From: Massilia violaceinigra | Lineage (GTDB): Bacteria; Pseudomonadota; Gammaproteobacteria; Burkholderiales; Burkholderiaceae_D | Length of the DNA stretch: 64,000 nt | Direction: 5' to 3' | Assembly: GCF_002752675.1 (NCBI RefSeq) | Contig: NZ_CP024608.1 | Coordinates: 4,464,001 to 4,528,000 of the forward strand | Part shown: piece by piece, positions 22,606 through 31,382 of the stretch | How positions within the stretch are numbered: the first letter of the stretch is position 1 | Layout of the letters: each line of letters opens with the position of its first letter | Made by a program: the position numbers and the translations under genes | Notes under the pieces: model-generated | Database searches by the model: none | What the model was told of the DNA's origin: nothing | The model's input: the letters and a program-made list of their open reading frames with translations, nothing else

Positions 22606-25170
22606 TGGCACGGCGGCCGGCATCCCTGGCGCCGGGTCGACGTAGCGTGCCGTCTCGCGCAGGGCGGTGGCGTTTGATCCGCAGGCGAATACCAGCACGT
22701 CGCCCGGCTGGCAGCGCGCCATCGCCGCCGCGAACGCATCGCTGACCGGCACGATGGCGTGCAGCAGGTGGTCGTCTTTCCCGGCGCGGCGCGCGCCATC
22801 GAGAATGGTGCGCGCCGTCTCACCGCTGGCGCGCCCGCGCGGATCGGCTTCGTACACGAACAGTTCATCGAAACCTTCGGCGCAGGTGTGCCCGATGTCG
22901 AGCAGGTCGGCCTCGCGCCGGTCGCCGGGGCAGGTGAGCACCGCGATGCGGCGCCCGCCGGAGAGCGACTGCGCCATCGACGCCATGGCCGCGTAGGCCG
23001 CCGGGTTGTGCGCATAGTCGACCACGATGGTCACGCCCTGCGCGCTGTAGATGTTCGAGCGCAGCGGATTGTTGTCGCGGTCCGACACAAAGGTGGACAG
23101 TGCCGCGCCAATCTGCGCAGGGGTAAAGTTCGCCCCCATCAGGGCGGCGGCGGCCGCCAGGGCGTTGGCGATGTTGTAGCGCGCGTGGCCGTGCAGGCTC
23201 GCCGGCATGCGTTCCGCGCGCAGCAGTTCCAGCCTGCGCAAGCCGTCGTCGAGGATCAGCGCATTGTCCTGGAACCAGGCGGCGCGTCCGCCGTTGTCGA
23301 GGTGGCGCAGCAGGACCGGGTTTTCCGGCTCCATGGAAAAGAAGATACGTTCCACATCCGCCGACACCTGGGCGCTCATCGCCACGCACAGCCGGTCGTC
23401 GGCGTTCAGGACCACCGCGCGCGAAGCGGCATTGGCCACCACCGCCTTGACCGCTGCCAGTTCGGCCACGGTTTCGACGCCGTCGAGCCCCAGATGGTCC
23501 GCCGAGACGTTGAGCACCACCGCCACCGCGCAGCGGTCGAACGCCAGGCCGCGCTTGAGGATGCCGCCGCGCGCCGTTTCCAGCACGGCGATATCGACGC
23601 TCGGCGTGGTGAGCAGGGTGCGCGCCGAATGGTAGCCGGCGCAGTCGCCATCGATGATCTGGTGGCCGTCGATGAACACGCCCTCGGTGGTGGTCACGCC
23701 GGTGCGCAGGCCGGCCAGGCGGGCCGCATGCGCGATCATCAGCGAGGTCGTGGTCTTGCCGTTGGTGCCGGTGACGGCGATGACGGGAATGCGGCCGTCG
23801 CTCTCGCCGAACATCGCCTCGACGATGGACTCGCCGGCATTGCGGGCCTGGCCCTGGCTTGGGTATTCGTGCATGCGGATGCCGGGCGCGGCGTTCACTT
23901 CGATCAGGGCGCCGCGCTGGCCGCGCAGGCACAGCGAAATATCGCTGCAGATCACGTCGATGCCGGCGACGTCCAGGCCGATGATCTGCGCGGCGCGGAT
24001 GCACATTTCGCGCGTGGATGGATGCACGCGGTCGGTGACGTCTTCGGCGGTGCCGCCGGTCGACAGATTGGCGTTGCCGCGCAACTGCACCTCGACGCCG
24101 TTCGGCACAACCGAATCGAGCGTGTAGCCTTGCTCCGCCAGCAGTGCCAGCGCCAGTTCGTCGAGCCGAAGGCGCGTGAGGATGTTGGTGTGGCCGTCGC
24201 CGCGCGCCGGATTGCGGTTTTCAAGATCGACCAGTTCCTGCACGGTGGATGTGCCGTCGCCGGTGATGGAAGGCGGGCGGCGCAGCGAGGCGGCGGCGAG
24301 CTTGCCGCCGATGACCAGCAGGCGGTAGTCGCGCCCCTCGATGAAGCGTTCGACGATGACGCGGCGGCCATACTGGCGCGCGAAATCGAAGGCGGTACGG
24401 ACCGTGCCGGCATCGGTGCATTGCGTGGTGACGCCTTTGCCCTGGTTGGCGTCGAGCGGCTTGACGGCGACGGGAAAGCGCAGACGCGTTGCCAGCGCCA
24501 CCGCTTCATCGGATGTGCTCACCACACCGCCCCTGGGTACCGGAATGCCGCCCTGTTCGAGCAGGGTCTTGGTCAACTGCTTGTTGCTGGCGATACCGAC
24601 CGCGATGGTGGAGGTGTCGCCGGTGACGGTTGCCTGCAGGCGCTTCTGGCGGCTGCCCCAGCCAAGCTGAAACAGATTGGCTTCGTCGGTCAGGCGTACC
24701 GCGGGAATGCCGCGCGCCTGCGCCGCGTTGACCACGGCAGCCGTGCTGGTGCCGATGGCGCCGCGTTCGGCCACTTCGTGAAGCGCTTCAAGACGCCCGC
24801 TCCAGTCTTGCGCTTCGCCGCGCGCCAGTGCCTGCACCACGTCGAGCGCCAGGGCCATCGCCTCGACGGCGACCTGCTCGCGCTGGTAAGCGACCACGAT
24901 GCGCCAGTGCGTCTCATCGACTTTGCCGGTCAAGCCAAAGCTGACCGGCGTACCGGCCATGGTTTGCAGTTCCAGCGCCACTTGTTCGGCCGCGTGCGCC
25001 AACGTTGCATAGCTGCGCCGGCCGGCCATGCCGGGAAGTTGCGCAAGCAGCGCATCAGTAAAACCAGGGGCCATGCCAGACAGCTCGCCCGCATCGATAA
25101 TGGTTTGCAGGCAGGTCAGCCGGGACCAGCGATTGGGGCCGCGCAGGACGCGCTGTTCGATGATGTTCAT
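22573..25170 (-). CDS. cphA: Cyanophycin synthetase
   Basis: An 865-residue three-domain CphA, normal length. It has an N-terminal domain (about 1-160), an ATP-grasp domain (about 200-480; RFPVAVKPLDANQGKGV, RVIVERFIEGRDYRLLVIGG), and a Mur-ligase domain (VTGTNGKTTTS near residue 467, LNVSADHLG, VDYAHNPAAY). The ATP-grasp domain adds aspartate to the backbone and the Mur domain adds arginine to its side chain, making beta-Asp-Arg polymer in cytoplasmic granules without ribosomes. It is the last gene of a five-gene minus-strand operon, 5 bases after cphB. Confidence 0.93.
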   Translation of the reverse strand: MNIIEQRVLRGPNRWSRLTCLQTIIDAGELSGMAPGFTDALLAQLPGMAGRRSYATLAHAAEQVALELQTMAGTPVSFGLTGKVDETHWRIVVAYQREQVAVEAMALALDVVQALARGEAQDWSGRLEALHEVAERGAIGTSTAAVVNAAQARGIPAVRLTDEANLFQLGWGSRQKRLQATVTGDTSTIAVGIASNKQLTKTLLEQGGIPVPRGGVVSTSDEAVALATRLRFPVAVKPLDANQGKGVTTQCTDAGTVRTAFDFARQYGRRVIVERFIEGRDYRLLVIGGKLAAASLRRPPSITGDGTSTVQELVDLENRNPARGDGHTNILTRLRLDELALALLAEQGYTLDSVVPNGVEVQLRGNANLSTGGTAEDVTDRVHPSTREMCIRAAQIIGLDVAGIDVICSDISLCLRGQRGALIEVNAAPGIRMHEYPSQGQARNAGESIVEAMFGESDGRIPVIAVTGTNGKTTTSLMIAHAARLAGLRTGVTTTEGVFIDGHQIIDGDCAGYHSARTLLTTPSVDIAVLETARGGILKRGLAFDRCAVAVVLNVSADHLGLDGVETVAELAAVKAVVANAASRAVVLNADDRLCVAMSAQVSADVERIFFSMEPENPVLLRHLDNGGRAAWFQDNALILDDGLRRLELLRAERMPASLHGHARYNIANALAAAAALMGANFTPAQIGAALSTFVSDRDNNPLRSNIYSAQGVTIVVDYAHNPAAYAAMASMAQSLSGGRRIAVLTCPGDRREADLLDIGHTCAEGFDELFVYEADPRGRASGETARTILDGARRAGKDDHLLHAIVPVSDAFAAAMARCQPGDVLVFACGSNATALRETARYVDPAPGMPAAVPSVHQATVPLE

Positions 25171-25175
25171 GATGT

Positions 25176-26033
25176 TTATGCGATGTTGGTAACGATTTTC
25201 AAAAAGTCGGACAAGGCCGCCGGCGTTGCGGTGTCGCCGGCCGCGCCGTAGCGCGAGCCGGACGGCAGCAGGTGAAGGCGCACGTCCACCATTTCAGGCA
25301 CGCTGCGGTTGCGGATGTCAGCCACGTTCGACACCATGTGTCGGCCGTCGATGACGGTGACGGCGCCGGCGCCCAGGATCTCGATGCCGCCGCCGGCTTC
25401 GATCAGCAGGGCCGTGTCTTCGTCGATGCCCACGCCGAGCAGAAACGGGTTTTGCGCCACCACGGTGAGCAGCCGGGCGAGGCGCTGGCGCTGCGAGAAG
25501 TGCTGGTCGATCACCACGCGCTGCACGAAGCCGATGCCGGCGCCCAGGCTGACCGTGCCTTTTTCCGGATGCAGGTCGGCCTTGCCGTCGGCCAGCATGT
25601 GGGCCGACATGGCCGACGCGCCGGCGCTGGTGCCGGCGATGCAAGCCCCGCGCGCGAGGGCTGCGTGCAGGGCTTCGTCAAGCCCGGTTCCGCCGATCAG
25701 CGCCAGCAGTCGTTTCTGGTCGCCGCCGGTAATAAAAATGCCGTCCGCCTGCGCCACTTCGGCCGCCATGGCCGCATCGTTGGCCTCGGCGCGGCTGGCG
25801 ATGTGCACCGGCTTGCGGCTGGTCACGTTCATGCCGCCGAATGCGGCGTCGTAGATGGCCCACATGCGCTCGGGCACGCGGCTGGCCGCCGTCAGTACCG
25901 CGATGCGCTTGTCCGGCCCACCGCACAGGGCGATGAAGCGCTCCAGGATCTGCATGTCGTCTTCGCGGTCTTCACTGCCGCCGATGATCAGGAGGCTGCC
26001 ACGGCGCGGATCGGCATGCGCCGTCTCGCTCAT
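25176..26033 (-). CDS. cphB: Cyanophycinase
   Basis: A 285-residue peptidase S51 family exopeptidase that releases beta-Asp-Arg dipeptides from cyanophycin. The nucleophile motif AGTSAGASAMS places the serine near residue 139, preceded by IFITGGDQKRL. IGGSEDREDD at the N-terminus is typical. The start at 26033 overlaps the previous gene's stop as ATGA, and no signal peptide is present, so it acts in the cytoplasm where CphA makes the polymer. Its stop lies 5 bases before cphA. Confidence 0.92.
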   Translation of the reverse strand: MSETAHADPRRGSLLIIGGSEDREDDMQILERFIALCGGPDKRIAVLTAASRVPERMWAIYDAAFGGMNVTSRKPVHIASRAEANDAAMAAEVAQADGIFITGGDQKRLLALIGGTGLDEALHAALARGACIAGTSAGASAMSAHMLADGKADLHPEKGTVSLGAGIGFVQRVVIDQHFSQRQRLARLLTVVAQNPFLLGVGIDEDTALLIEAGGGIEILGAGAVTVIDGRHMVSNVADIRNRSVPEMVDVRLHLLPSGSRYGAAGDTATPAALSDFLKIVTNIA

Positions 26034-27040
26034 GCGCTGCCGTCGGGCCGGGTGGCGCACAGCCACACCGCCGCGATCCGGTCCGCATAGGCATAGGGGG
26101 CTTCGTCGAGTTCTTCGCCGAACACGTCAGGGTCGATTTCGTCGTAGGTCCAGTGAAAACCGGCGGCGCGCAGGCGCGGTTCCACCGCCTGGCGGAACGG
26201 GTCGGCATTGGCCACGATGGCCGCGCCGGTGTACAGCATGAGCGTGCCGCCCGGGGCCAGGCGCTTGATGGCTTCGTCGACGATGGCCACCGACAGGCCG
26301 GCACCCAGGTCGCCGCCGCCATGGCGGTAGGCGCGCTGCTCGCGGTCGATCAGGTAGGGCGGGTTGGCGACGATCAGGTCGAACTGGCCGTCGACGCTCG
26401 ACAGCAGGTTGCTGTCGACGGGCGTGAGGTTGGTCACGCCGGCGATGCGGGCGTTGATTTCGGTGAGCACCAGCGCGGCCGGGTTGATGTCGGCGGCGAA
26501 CACGTGGGCGCCGGGATGGACCAGCGCAATCGTGATGGCGCCAGGCCCCGCGCCGCAGCCGATATCCGCCGCGCGCCTGACTGGCGCCATGCGCGCCCCC
26601 AGCGAGGCGCGCATGGCGCGCACGAAGCGGTAGGTGTCGGGGCCGAAGAACACGGCGTCGGCCGCAGTGGTCGGATAGGCCGAATGCAGGTATAGCTGTC
26701 CGTCCAGGGTGGAGGCGCGCAGCACGCTGCGCAGCATGCCGTTGTCGTGGTTGATCACCTCGGCGTCGTGCATCAGGTCGATCAGCGTGGCGTTGACCAC
26801 GGCCGGCTTGAAGGCGCGGCTCCAGCCGAAAATGCCCGACAGGTCATGTGCCCAGCCGCTGGCCAGGCGCGCATTGACGCGGCTGTGCGTGAGCGGGGTG
26901 ACGGTGGTGAAGGCGTAGCCGTGCTGCTTCAGGGCGCAGCCCAGCGCATGCAGCGCGGCCTTGCGTTCCTCGCCGGCGATGCCGATGGGCGGCGCCTGGT
27001 CGAGCCGGTGACCGTCGATGGAGATAATGGAGGCGCTCAT
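26030..27040 (-). CDS. Class I SAM-dependent methyltransferase in cyanophycin operon
   Basis: A 336-residue Rossmann methyltransferase. The SAM-binding motif is ADIGCGAGPGAI near residue 160, with the acidic residue at FAADINP. The catalytic NPPY motif is near 226 (DLIVANPPYLIDRE). NPPY is typical of enzymes that methylate exocyclic or amide nitrogens (HemK/PrmC, RsmC, N6-adenine types). The first 130 residues form a separate N-terminal domain. It is tightly coupled to cphB (4-base overlap) and follows the HDO gene by 28 bases. Known cyanophycin metabolism has no methylation step, so its substrate could be a side-chain nitrogen of Arg or Asp-Arg; that is inference. Confidence 0.8.
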   Translation of the reverse strand: MSASIISIDGHRLDQAPPIGIAGEERKAALHALGCALKQHGYAFTTVTPLTHSRVNARLASGWAHDLSGIFGWSRAFKPAVVNATLIDLMHDAEVINHDNGMLRSVLRASTLDGQLYLHSAYPTTAADAVFFGPDTYRFVRAMRASLGARMAPVRRAADIGCGAGPGAITIALVHPGAHVFAADINPAALVLTEINARIAGVTNLTPVDSNLLSSVDGQFDLIVANPPYLIDREQRAYRHGGGDLGAGLSVAIVDEAIKRLAPGGTLMLYTGAAIVANADPFRQAVEPRLRAAGFHWTYDEIDPDVFGEELDEAPYAYADRIAAVWLCATRPDGSA

Positions 27041-27068
27041 GCTGTTCCTGTCGTTTTGGTTTTGTCGG

Positions 27069-28541
27069 TCAGCCGAGCAGGCGCACGAACATGCGCGTTG
27101 CCATCAGGCCGGTAGCGGTGTGGTGTCTGGATGGCGCCATGTGCGCCACCAGCAGTTTCATGGCGGCGCTGGTCGATGGCGCCAGCGCGACGGCTTGTTC
27201 AAGGCGGCGCAGCTGGTCGTTTTCGGCTTCGTGTTCGCCGGCATGGCCGGCGTACGGGTAGCGGATCAGGGCGCGCGCGCCGTGGGCTTTCGGCGGCGCG
27301 CTGCGGGCCGGGGCGAGCGCGCGCTGGCGGGCGCGAAACGAGGCCACGCGCGGCGCGTCGGTGGCGGGGCCGCCCGCCTGCGCCGGCGTAGCGATCCAGT
27401 CGGCCAGCACCTGCTGTTCGTAGCTTGAGAAAACGCCGAACATTTCGGCATGGTCGCCCTGCAGGAGGCTCCAGAAGCGGCTTTCCTGGGGCGCCGCGCC
27501 GCGTTTGATCCAGCCGGTGCTTTCAAAGGCGCGCAGCAGGCCGGGGATTTGTTCGGGATCGGCCAGCCAGGCGTTGATGGTTTTTCCGGCCACGCGGCAG
27601 TAGTCGCTGTGCATGTTCTGTCCGACCACGGCCTTGGCCGCGAGGATGCGCACCAGTTCTTGTTCCAGGTCGAAGGAGGCGATCACGGAGTTGGTGTTTT
27701 CGCCCAGTTCATTGAGCTTGTAGCCTTCTCGTACGCGGCGATAGAACTCGGCCGGATCGGCGGCGCGCGCCGCAATCCGTTGCAGTGCGTCGACCGCGTC
27801 ACGCGCGTGCCCGGTCGAGCCATTGTCGACCGTGATGTGCAGCGTGAAGTAGTACGGGTCGATTCCGAGCTCGTTCAATTCGTAGGCGGTGATGAGCAGG
27901 TGCAGCGGCAGCTGTTCGTAGCCGAGGTTATAGCCGATCATCTCCGGCAGGAAGCTTTCGCCCGCATGCGCCAGCGCCAGCTGCAGCGCGCCCTGGGTGA
28001 AGTGGGCGCCACCGAGGTCGTCCCATTCGGCGCAGCCGTGGTTGTCGAGCAGGCGCTGGTACAGTACCACGTGGTTCTTGTCGGGCAGGCCGTCGCCCAG
28101 TTCCTCGACATAGGTCTTGACCAGGGGGCGGAAATCGTTTTCCTGCCAGCGCTGCAGGGCGCCGTACAGCCAGGCGCCGTCCACCAGCTTGGTCGGCGCC
28201 ACGCAGCGCAGGAAATACAGCGCGTGCGACTTGCTGGTGAAGAAGCGGCGCGGGGCGCCATCGCGGCGGCTGGCCAGGTATTGCTGGTACTGGGTGCCGA
28301 TGGCGGCGCTGCGCGGCGCGATCCAGTCGTTCAGGCCGGCCGCGGTGTCGGGCAGGTCGCATGGGTGGGACGCGGCGCGCGCCAGCTGGCCCACCAGGTA
28401 GGCCTGGGCGTCGGCGCCGGCAGGCGCATCGGGCTGCGAGAGGGTGTCGTACAGCGCACGGCAGCTGGTCGCGGCAGGCGCGCAACGGCGCGGAGCGATG
28501 ACGGGTGGCGTGGCGAACGCGGTGCTTTGCATGTTGGACAT
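27069..28541 (-). CDS. Iron-containing redox enzyme, haem-oxygenase-like (HDO) fold
   Basis: A 490-residue protein whose middle part (about residues 110-330) fits the haem-oxygenase-like di-iron oxidase family. Candidate ligands are visible in order: E in YVEELGDG and H in NHVVLY, E in LGYEQLPLH, then H, D and H in YFTLHITVD and GSTGHARDAV. HDO enzymes activate O2 for N-oxygenation, C-C cleavage or desaturation, often on amino acids. The C-terminal about 150 residues are proline/alanine-rich and less conserved. Next to a methyltransferase and cyanophycin genes it probably modifies an Arg- or Asp-derived metabolite; substrate unknown. Confidence 0.75.
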   Translation of the reverse strand: MSNMQSTAFATPPVIAPRRCAPAATSCRALYDTLSQPDAPAGADAQAYLVGQLARAASHPCDLPDTAAGLNDWIAPRSAAIGTQYQQYLASRRDGAPRRFFTSKSHALYFLRCVAPTKLVDGAWLYGALQRWQENDFRPLVKTYVEELGDGLPDKNHVVLYQRLLDNHGCAEWDDLGGAHFTQGALQLALAHAGESFLPEMIGYNLGYEQLPLHLLITAYELNELGIDPYYFTLHITVDNGSTGHARDAVDALQRIAARAADPAEFYRRVREGYKLNELGENTNSVIASFDLEQELVRILAAKAVVGQNMHSDYCRVAGKTINAWLADPEQIPGLLRAFESTGWIKRGAAPQESRFWSLLQGDHAEMFGVFSSYEQQVLADWIATPAQAGGPATDAPRVASFRARQRALAPARSAPPKAHGARALIRYPYAGHAGEHEAENDQLRRLEQAVALAPSTSAAMKLLVAHMAPSRHHTATGLMATRMFVRLLG

Positions 28542-28637
28542 GGGTGCGAGGTCTGGGTTTTTCAGAGAGGCCTCATTATCGCTGCCGCCCCGCGCGCCTC
28601 GTATCGGTGGTCAAGCTGTGCTTGTGTAAGACAACGA

Positions 28638-29516
28638 TTACGCGAATTCCCGGATTATTGCCCGCGGCATGGCGCGGTTGCTGCACGTTGCCTGCTCGGT
28701 GTAGCTCACCGCGATCAGGCCGACGGCCACCGCCGGGTCGAACAGGTTGATGCCGCGCTGTAGCGCCTGCTCCAGCGGGGTGCCGGCCGCGATCCACTGG
28801 TACACGGTGAAGGCCAGCAGGTGGCGCACGATCTGCTCGCCGATGCCGGTGGCCGCCACGGCACCGTCGGGACCGGCATAAAAGCCGCTGCCGATGATGG
28901 GCGTGTCGCCGACGCGGCCGAGCAGGGAAGGGGCCGAGCCGCCGGTCGAGCTTGCCACGGCGAAGTGTCCGTCGGCGCCGCGCACCACCGCACCGACTGT
29001 GTCGCAGGCGCTCTCTGCGGCCTGGTCGAGCGGACGTTCGTAGTTCCACAGGCGGGCAAATGCGGGCCGCTCGCCCAGCGAGGCGAGCAGCCGCGCATGG
29101 GCCGCGCGCGCCTTGTCGGTCGGCTGGTGGAAGGGCGGGTGGCCGCCGGCGCGGGCGAAACGGGTGGCGCCGTCGCCGGCCAGCAGCCAGTGCGGGCTGT
29201 CCGCCACCGCGCGCGCAACCAGAACCGGGTTCTTCACTTGCGTGATGCAGGCCACGCCACCCAGTCGCCCCCGGGTATCCATGACGGCGGCATCCATTTC
29301 GATGGTCTGGCCGTCCAGGCACAGCACCGAGCCGGTGCCGGCGTTGAAGCGGCCATCGTCTTCCATCGATACGACGGCGGCCACGGCGGCGTCGAGCGCG
29401 TCGCCGCCGCGCCGCAGGGCGGCCAGCGCCAGGCCGGCGGCCAGGGTGCAGCCATCTTCATTTTCCCTGGAGGTACCGGCGCCGCCGTGGACGACAATGG
29501 CATGAGCAGTGGACAT
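28638..29516 (-). CDS. iaaA: Isoaspartyl peptidase/L-asparaginase (Ntn hydrolase)
   Basis: A 292-residue N-terminal-nucleophile hydrolase of the plant-type asparaginase family. It starts MSTAHAIVVHGGAGTS and has the autocleavage/catalytic threonine in ACDTVGAVVRG near residue 172, followed by GRVGDTPIIGSGFYA. These enzymes cleave beta-aspartyl dipeptides. In this operon the obvious substrate is beta-Asp-Arg released by CphB, giving free Asp and Arg. It heads the operon, with 96 bases to the HDO gene. A start 11 codons upstream (29549) is possible but less like the family. Confidence 0.88.
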   Translation of the reverse strand: MSTAHAIVVHGGAGTSRENEDGCTLAAGLALAALRRGGDALDAAVAAVVSMEDDGRFNAGTGSVLCLDGQTIEMDAAVMDTRGRLGGVACITQVKNPVLVARAVADSPHWLLAGDGATRFARAGGHPPFHQPTDKARAAHARLLASLGERPAFARLWNYERPLDQAAESACDTVGAVVRGADGHFAVASSTGGSAPSLLGRVGDTPIIGSGFYAGPDGAVAATGIGEQIVRHLLAFTVYQWIAAGTPLEQALQRGINLFDPAVAVGLIAVSYTEQATCSNRAMPRAIIREFA

Positions 29517-29731
29517 GGTGTTTCCGCTTGATTCGGCATCGGCTGCCATTATCCGGCGCGGTGCAGCGCGCCAGTGTGCGTTGCCTAACCCTGCGGCGCA
29601 TCGACCGCTGTGCCTTAAACCGAAGGTATATTCGTAAATACGACAAACGGTTTTGTTTGCGATTCGTCAAGTTGACAAAATCGGCGTATGCTGGGTATTC
29701 AGGCTGATAGCGGCCGCCCACCGGGGAATGC

Positions 29732-30301
29732 ATGACACTGTCCGATATCATTGCGACGGAGCAACTCGAACTCCGTCGGCGCACTGGCGTGGCACGAACG
29801 GAAACGCGCGCCGTGCCGCGCGCGATGCCGCAGGACGGCGCGAGCCTGCGCGACACCTTGCGTCCGCGTTGCGAGGAGGCGCTGCTGCGCTGTTCGGCGC
29901 AGTCGGCCGGCATCAGCATTTTCGACAACGACGACCTGGACGAGCTGACCTGGGCCGCAACCGTGGGGGTGCTGGGACCCTTTGAAGGGCGCCGTTTTCC
30001 CTGCTCCAACAGCCCGTGCGGGCTGTGCTTTTCCTACCGGAAAACCCAGCTGCTGCTCCAGCCGCACCGGTATTTCGCGTGGATGGCGCAGACCGGCGTT
30101 TCCATTAACGAGGCGCTGGTAGCACCCCTGATTGGCCAGTTCGGAGCGTTTTACGGGACCATCTGGGTGATGACCCATGACGACCTGGATATCCATTTCA
30201 ACCTCGACGATGCCGACACCCTGGCCGACCTGAGCCGCGGGCTGGCGAGCACCATCCGGCTCAACGATATCGGGCGCGATCCGGCCGGGAGCAGGGCCTG
30301 A
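29732..30301 (+). CDS. GAF-domain sensory protein
   Basis: A 189-residue soluble protein. After a short N-terminal helix it contains a GAF-like domain (RCEEALLRCSAQSAGISIF, NSPCGLCFSYRKTQLLLQPH, EALVAPLIGQFGAFYGTIWV). No output domain is fused, so it would act by binding a partner. Cysteines in the PCSNSPCGLCF region could sense redox or ligands. The ATG at 29732 follows GGGGAA. Divergent from the cyanophycin operon, with about 215 bases between. Confidence 0.65.
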   Translation: MTLSDIIATEQLELRRRTGVARTETRAVPRAMPQDGASLRDTLRPRCEEALLRCSAQSAGISIFDNDDLDELTWAATVGVLGPFEGRRFPCSNSPCGLCFSYRKTQLLLQPHRYFAWMAQTGVSINEALVAPLIGQFGAFYGTIWVMTHDDLDIHFNLDDADTLADLSRGLASTIRLNDIGRDPAGSRA

Positions 30302-30401
30302 CCGGCCTGTTCCCTTGTTTCGGAATCTGTGGCAGGGTACTCCCGGCAAGACGCCGGCGCCGCGAGACTGGCGTTTTCATCCATAACGCCAGAGTCGATC
30401 C

Positions 30402-30673
30402 ATGAAAAAACCACGCTAATCCTTGCCATCGTGCTGGCGTCGGCGCCGGCCGGCCCGGCGCAGGCGCAATTTTCCGGACGGGCCTGGGCCAATGCGGGCG
30501 ACGTGGCGCGCGACAAGCAGAACCATCAGGCAGCGCTGGACGCCTATCGCCAGGCGGCCGACAGCGGCTACACCAAGCTGGCCAGCGACAAGCGCCAGCC
30601 CGGTATCGCTATTCTGAGCGTCAGGGATTTCAAGCGCTTCCTGGCCGATAGCGGCTACGCCAGCGCGCCTTGA
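30402..30673 (+). pseudogene. Small secreted TPR-like protein with frameshifted start
   Basis: ATG 30402 is followed by six As and reaches a stop after five codons. With seven As the frame would read MKKTTLILAIVLASAPAGPA, then QAQFSGRAW: a clean signal peptide joined to a downstream open frame that runs to 30673 (AGDVARDKQNHQAALDAYRQ, resembling a single TPR). The only natural starts in that frame (GTG at 30329) give a poor N-terminus. So this is either a one-base slip in the A-tract, phase variation, or a sequencing error. Function unknown. The 3' end overlaps the tetR gene by 19 bases. Confidence 0.55.
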
Positions 30674-31293
30674 CGGGCGGCGCCGGCGCGCAGGAAGCCT
30701 TCCAGCGCGTCGACGATGCTGCGCTCGATGTCGGCGCCGGCAAAGCGCGCCGGCGCGTCCATCACGGCCGCGTGCACCAGCGACTCCATCATGCGCAGCA
30801 GCACCCAGGTGGCGAGGTCGGGGTCGGGCTGGCCGATCTCGTCCTTGTGGCGTTGCAGCAGGTGCAGGATGCACTGGAAGGAATTATTGTCCACCGCACC
30901 GTCCTGGCTGGGCGCATCGAAGAAGGGGAATTCCTTTTCCAGCACCTTGTGCAGTTCCGGTTCGAGCTGGTGCGCGACCAGCCAGGCGTGCACCATGGCC
31001 GCCAGCTGCTCGCGCAGGGTGCGCGGCTCTTCGCCGCCCAGCACGGCGTCGATGGCGGCGTACATCTGGGCGCCATGGCGTTCGTGCAGCGCCGTGATCA
31101 GCGCATCCTTGTTGGGAAAATACTGGTAGACCGATCCCACGCTCACTCCGGCGCGGGCGGCCACCGCATTGGTGTTCATGCCTGCGTAGCCGTGTTCTTC
31201 GAGAATGCGAGCCGTGGCCTGCAAAATCTGCTCGACCATGTGCTGGGAACGCGCCTGGCGCGGCACTTTGCGGGGCGTGGGAAGAGGGCGCAT
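30655..31293 (-). CDS. TetR-family transcriptional regulator
   Basis: A 212-residue regulator with the TetR HTH at about residues 20-65 (ILQATARILEEHGYAGMNTN, VAARAGVSVGSVYQYFPNKD) and a C-terminal TetR_C-like ligand domain. It is divergent from an MFS exporter, and two palindromes lie in the 89-base intergenic region, so it probably represses itself and the exporter until an unknown ligand binds. Confidence 0.9.
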   Translation of the reverse strand: MRPLPTPRKVPRQARSQHMVEQILQATARILEEHGYAGMNTNAVAARAGVSVGSVYQYFPNKDALITALHERHGAQMYAAIDAVLGGEEPRTLREQLAAMVHAWLVAHQLEPELHKVLEKEFPFFDAPSQDGAVDNNSFQCILHLLQRHKDEIGQPDPDLATWVLLRMMESLVHAAVMDAPARFAGADIERSIVDALEGFLRAGAARQGALA

Positions 31294-31318
31294 GCGGTCC
31301 TTGGAATGCGAGTTTTCA

Positions 31319-31338
31319 ATACGAGTAATTGCTCGTAT
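31319..31338. promoter_or_regulatory. Putative TetR operator 1
   Basis: ATACGAG-N6-CTCGTAT forms an inverted repeat between tetR (start 31293) and the MFS gene (start 31383). Its core ACGAGTAATTGCTCGT differs by one central base from operator 2. Position and symmetry suit a TetR dimer; binding itself is inferred. Confidence 0.65.
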
Positions 31339-31350
31339 TCTCTCACATCC

Positions 31351-31364
31351 CGAGCAATTGCTCG
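31351..31364. promoter_or_regulatory. Putative TetR operator 2
   Basis: CGAGCAATTGCTCG is a perfect 14-bp palindrome with its centre 29 bp from operator 1, about 19 bp before the exporter start. Two copies of the same motif imply cooperative or dual control of the divergent genes. Confidence 0.65.
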
Positions 31365-31382
31365 TCTTCCTGTGAGGCCATC

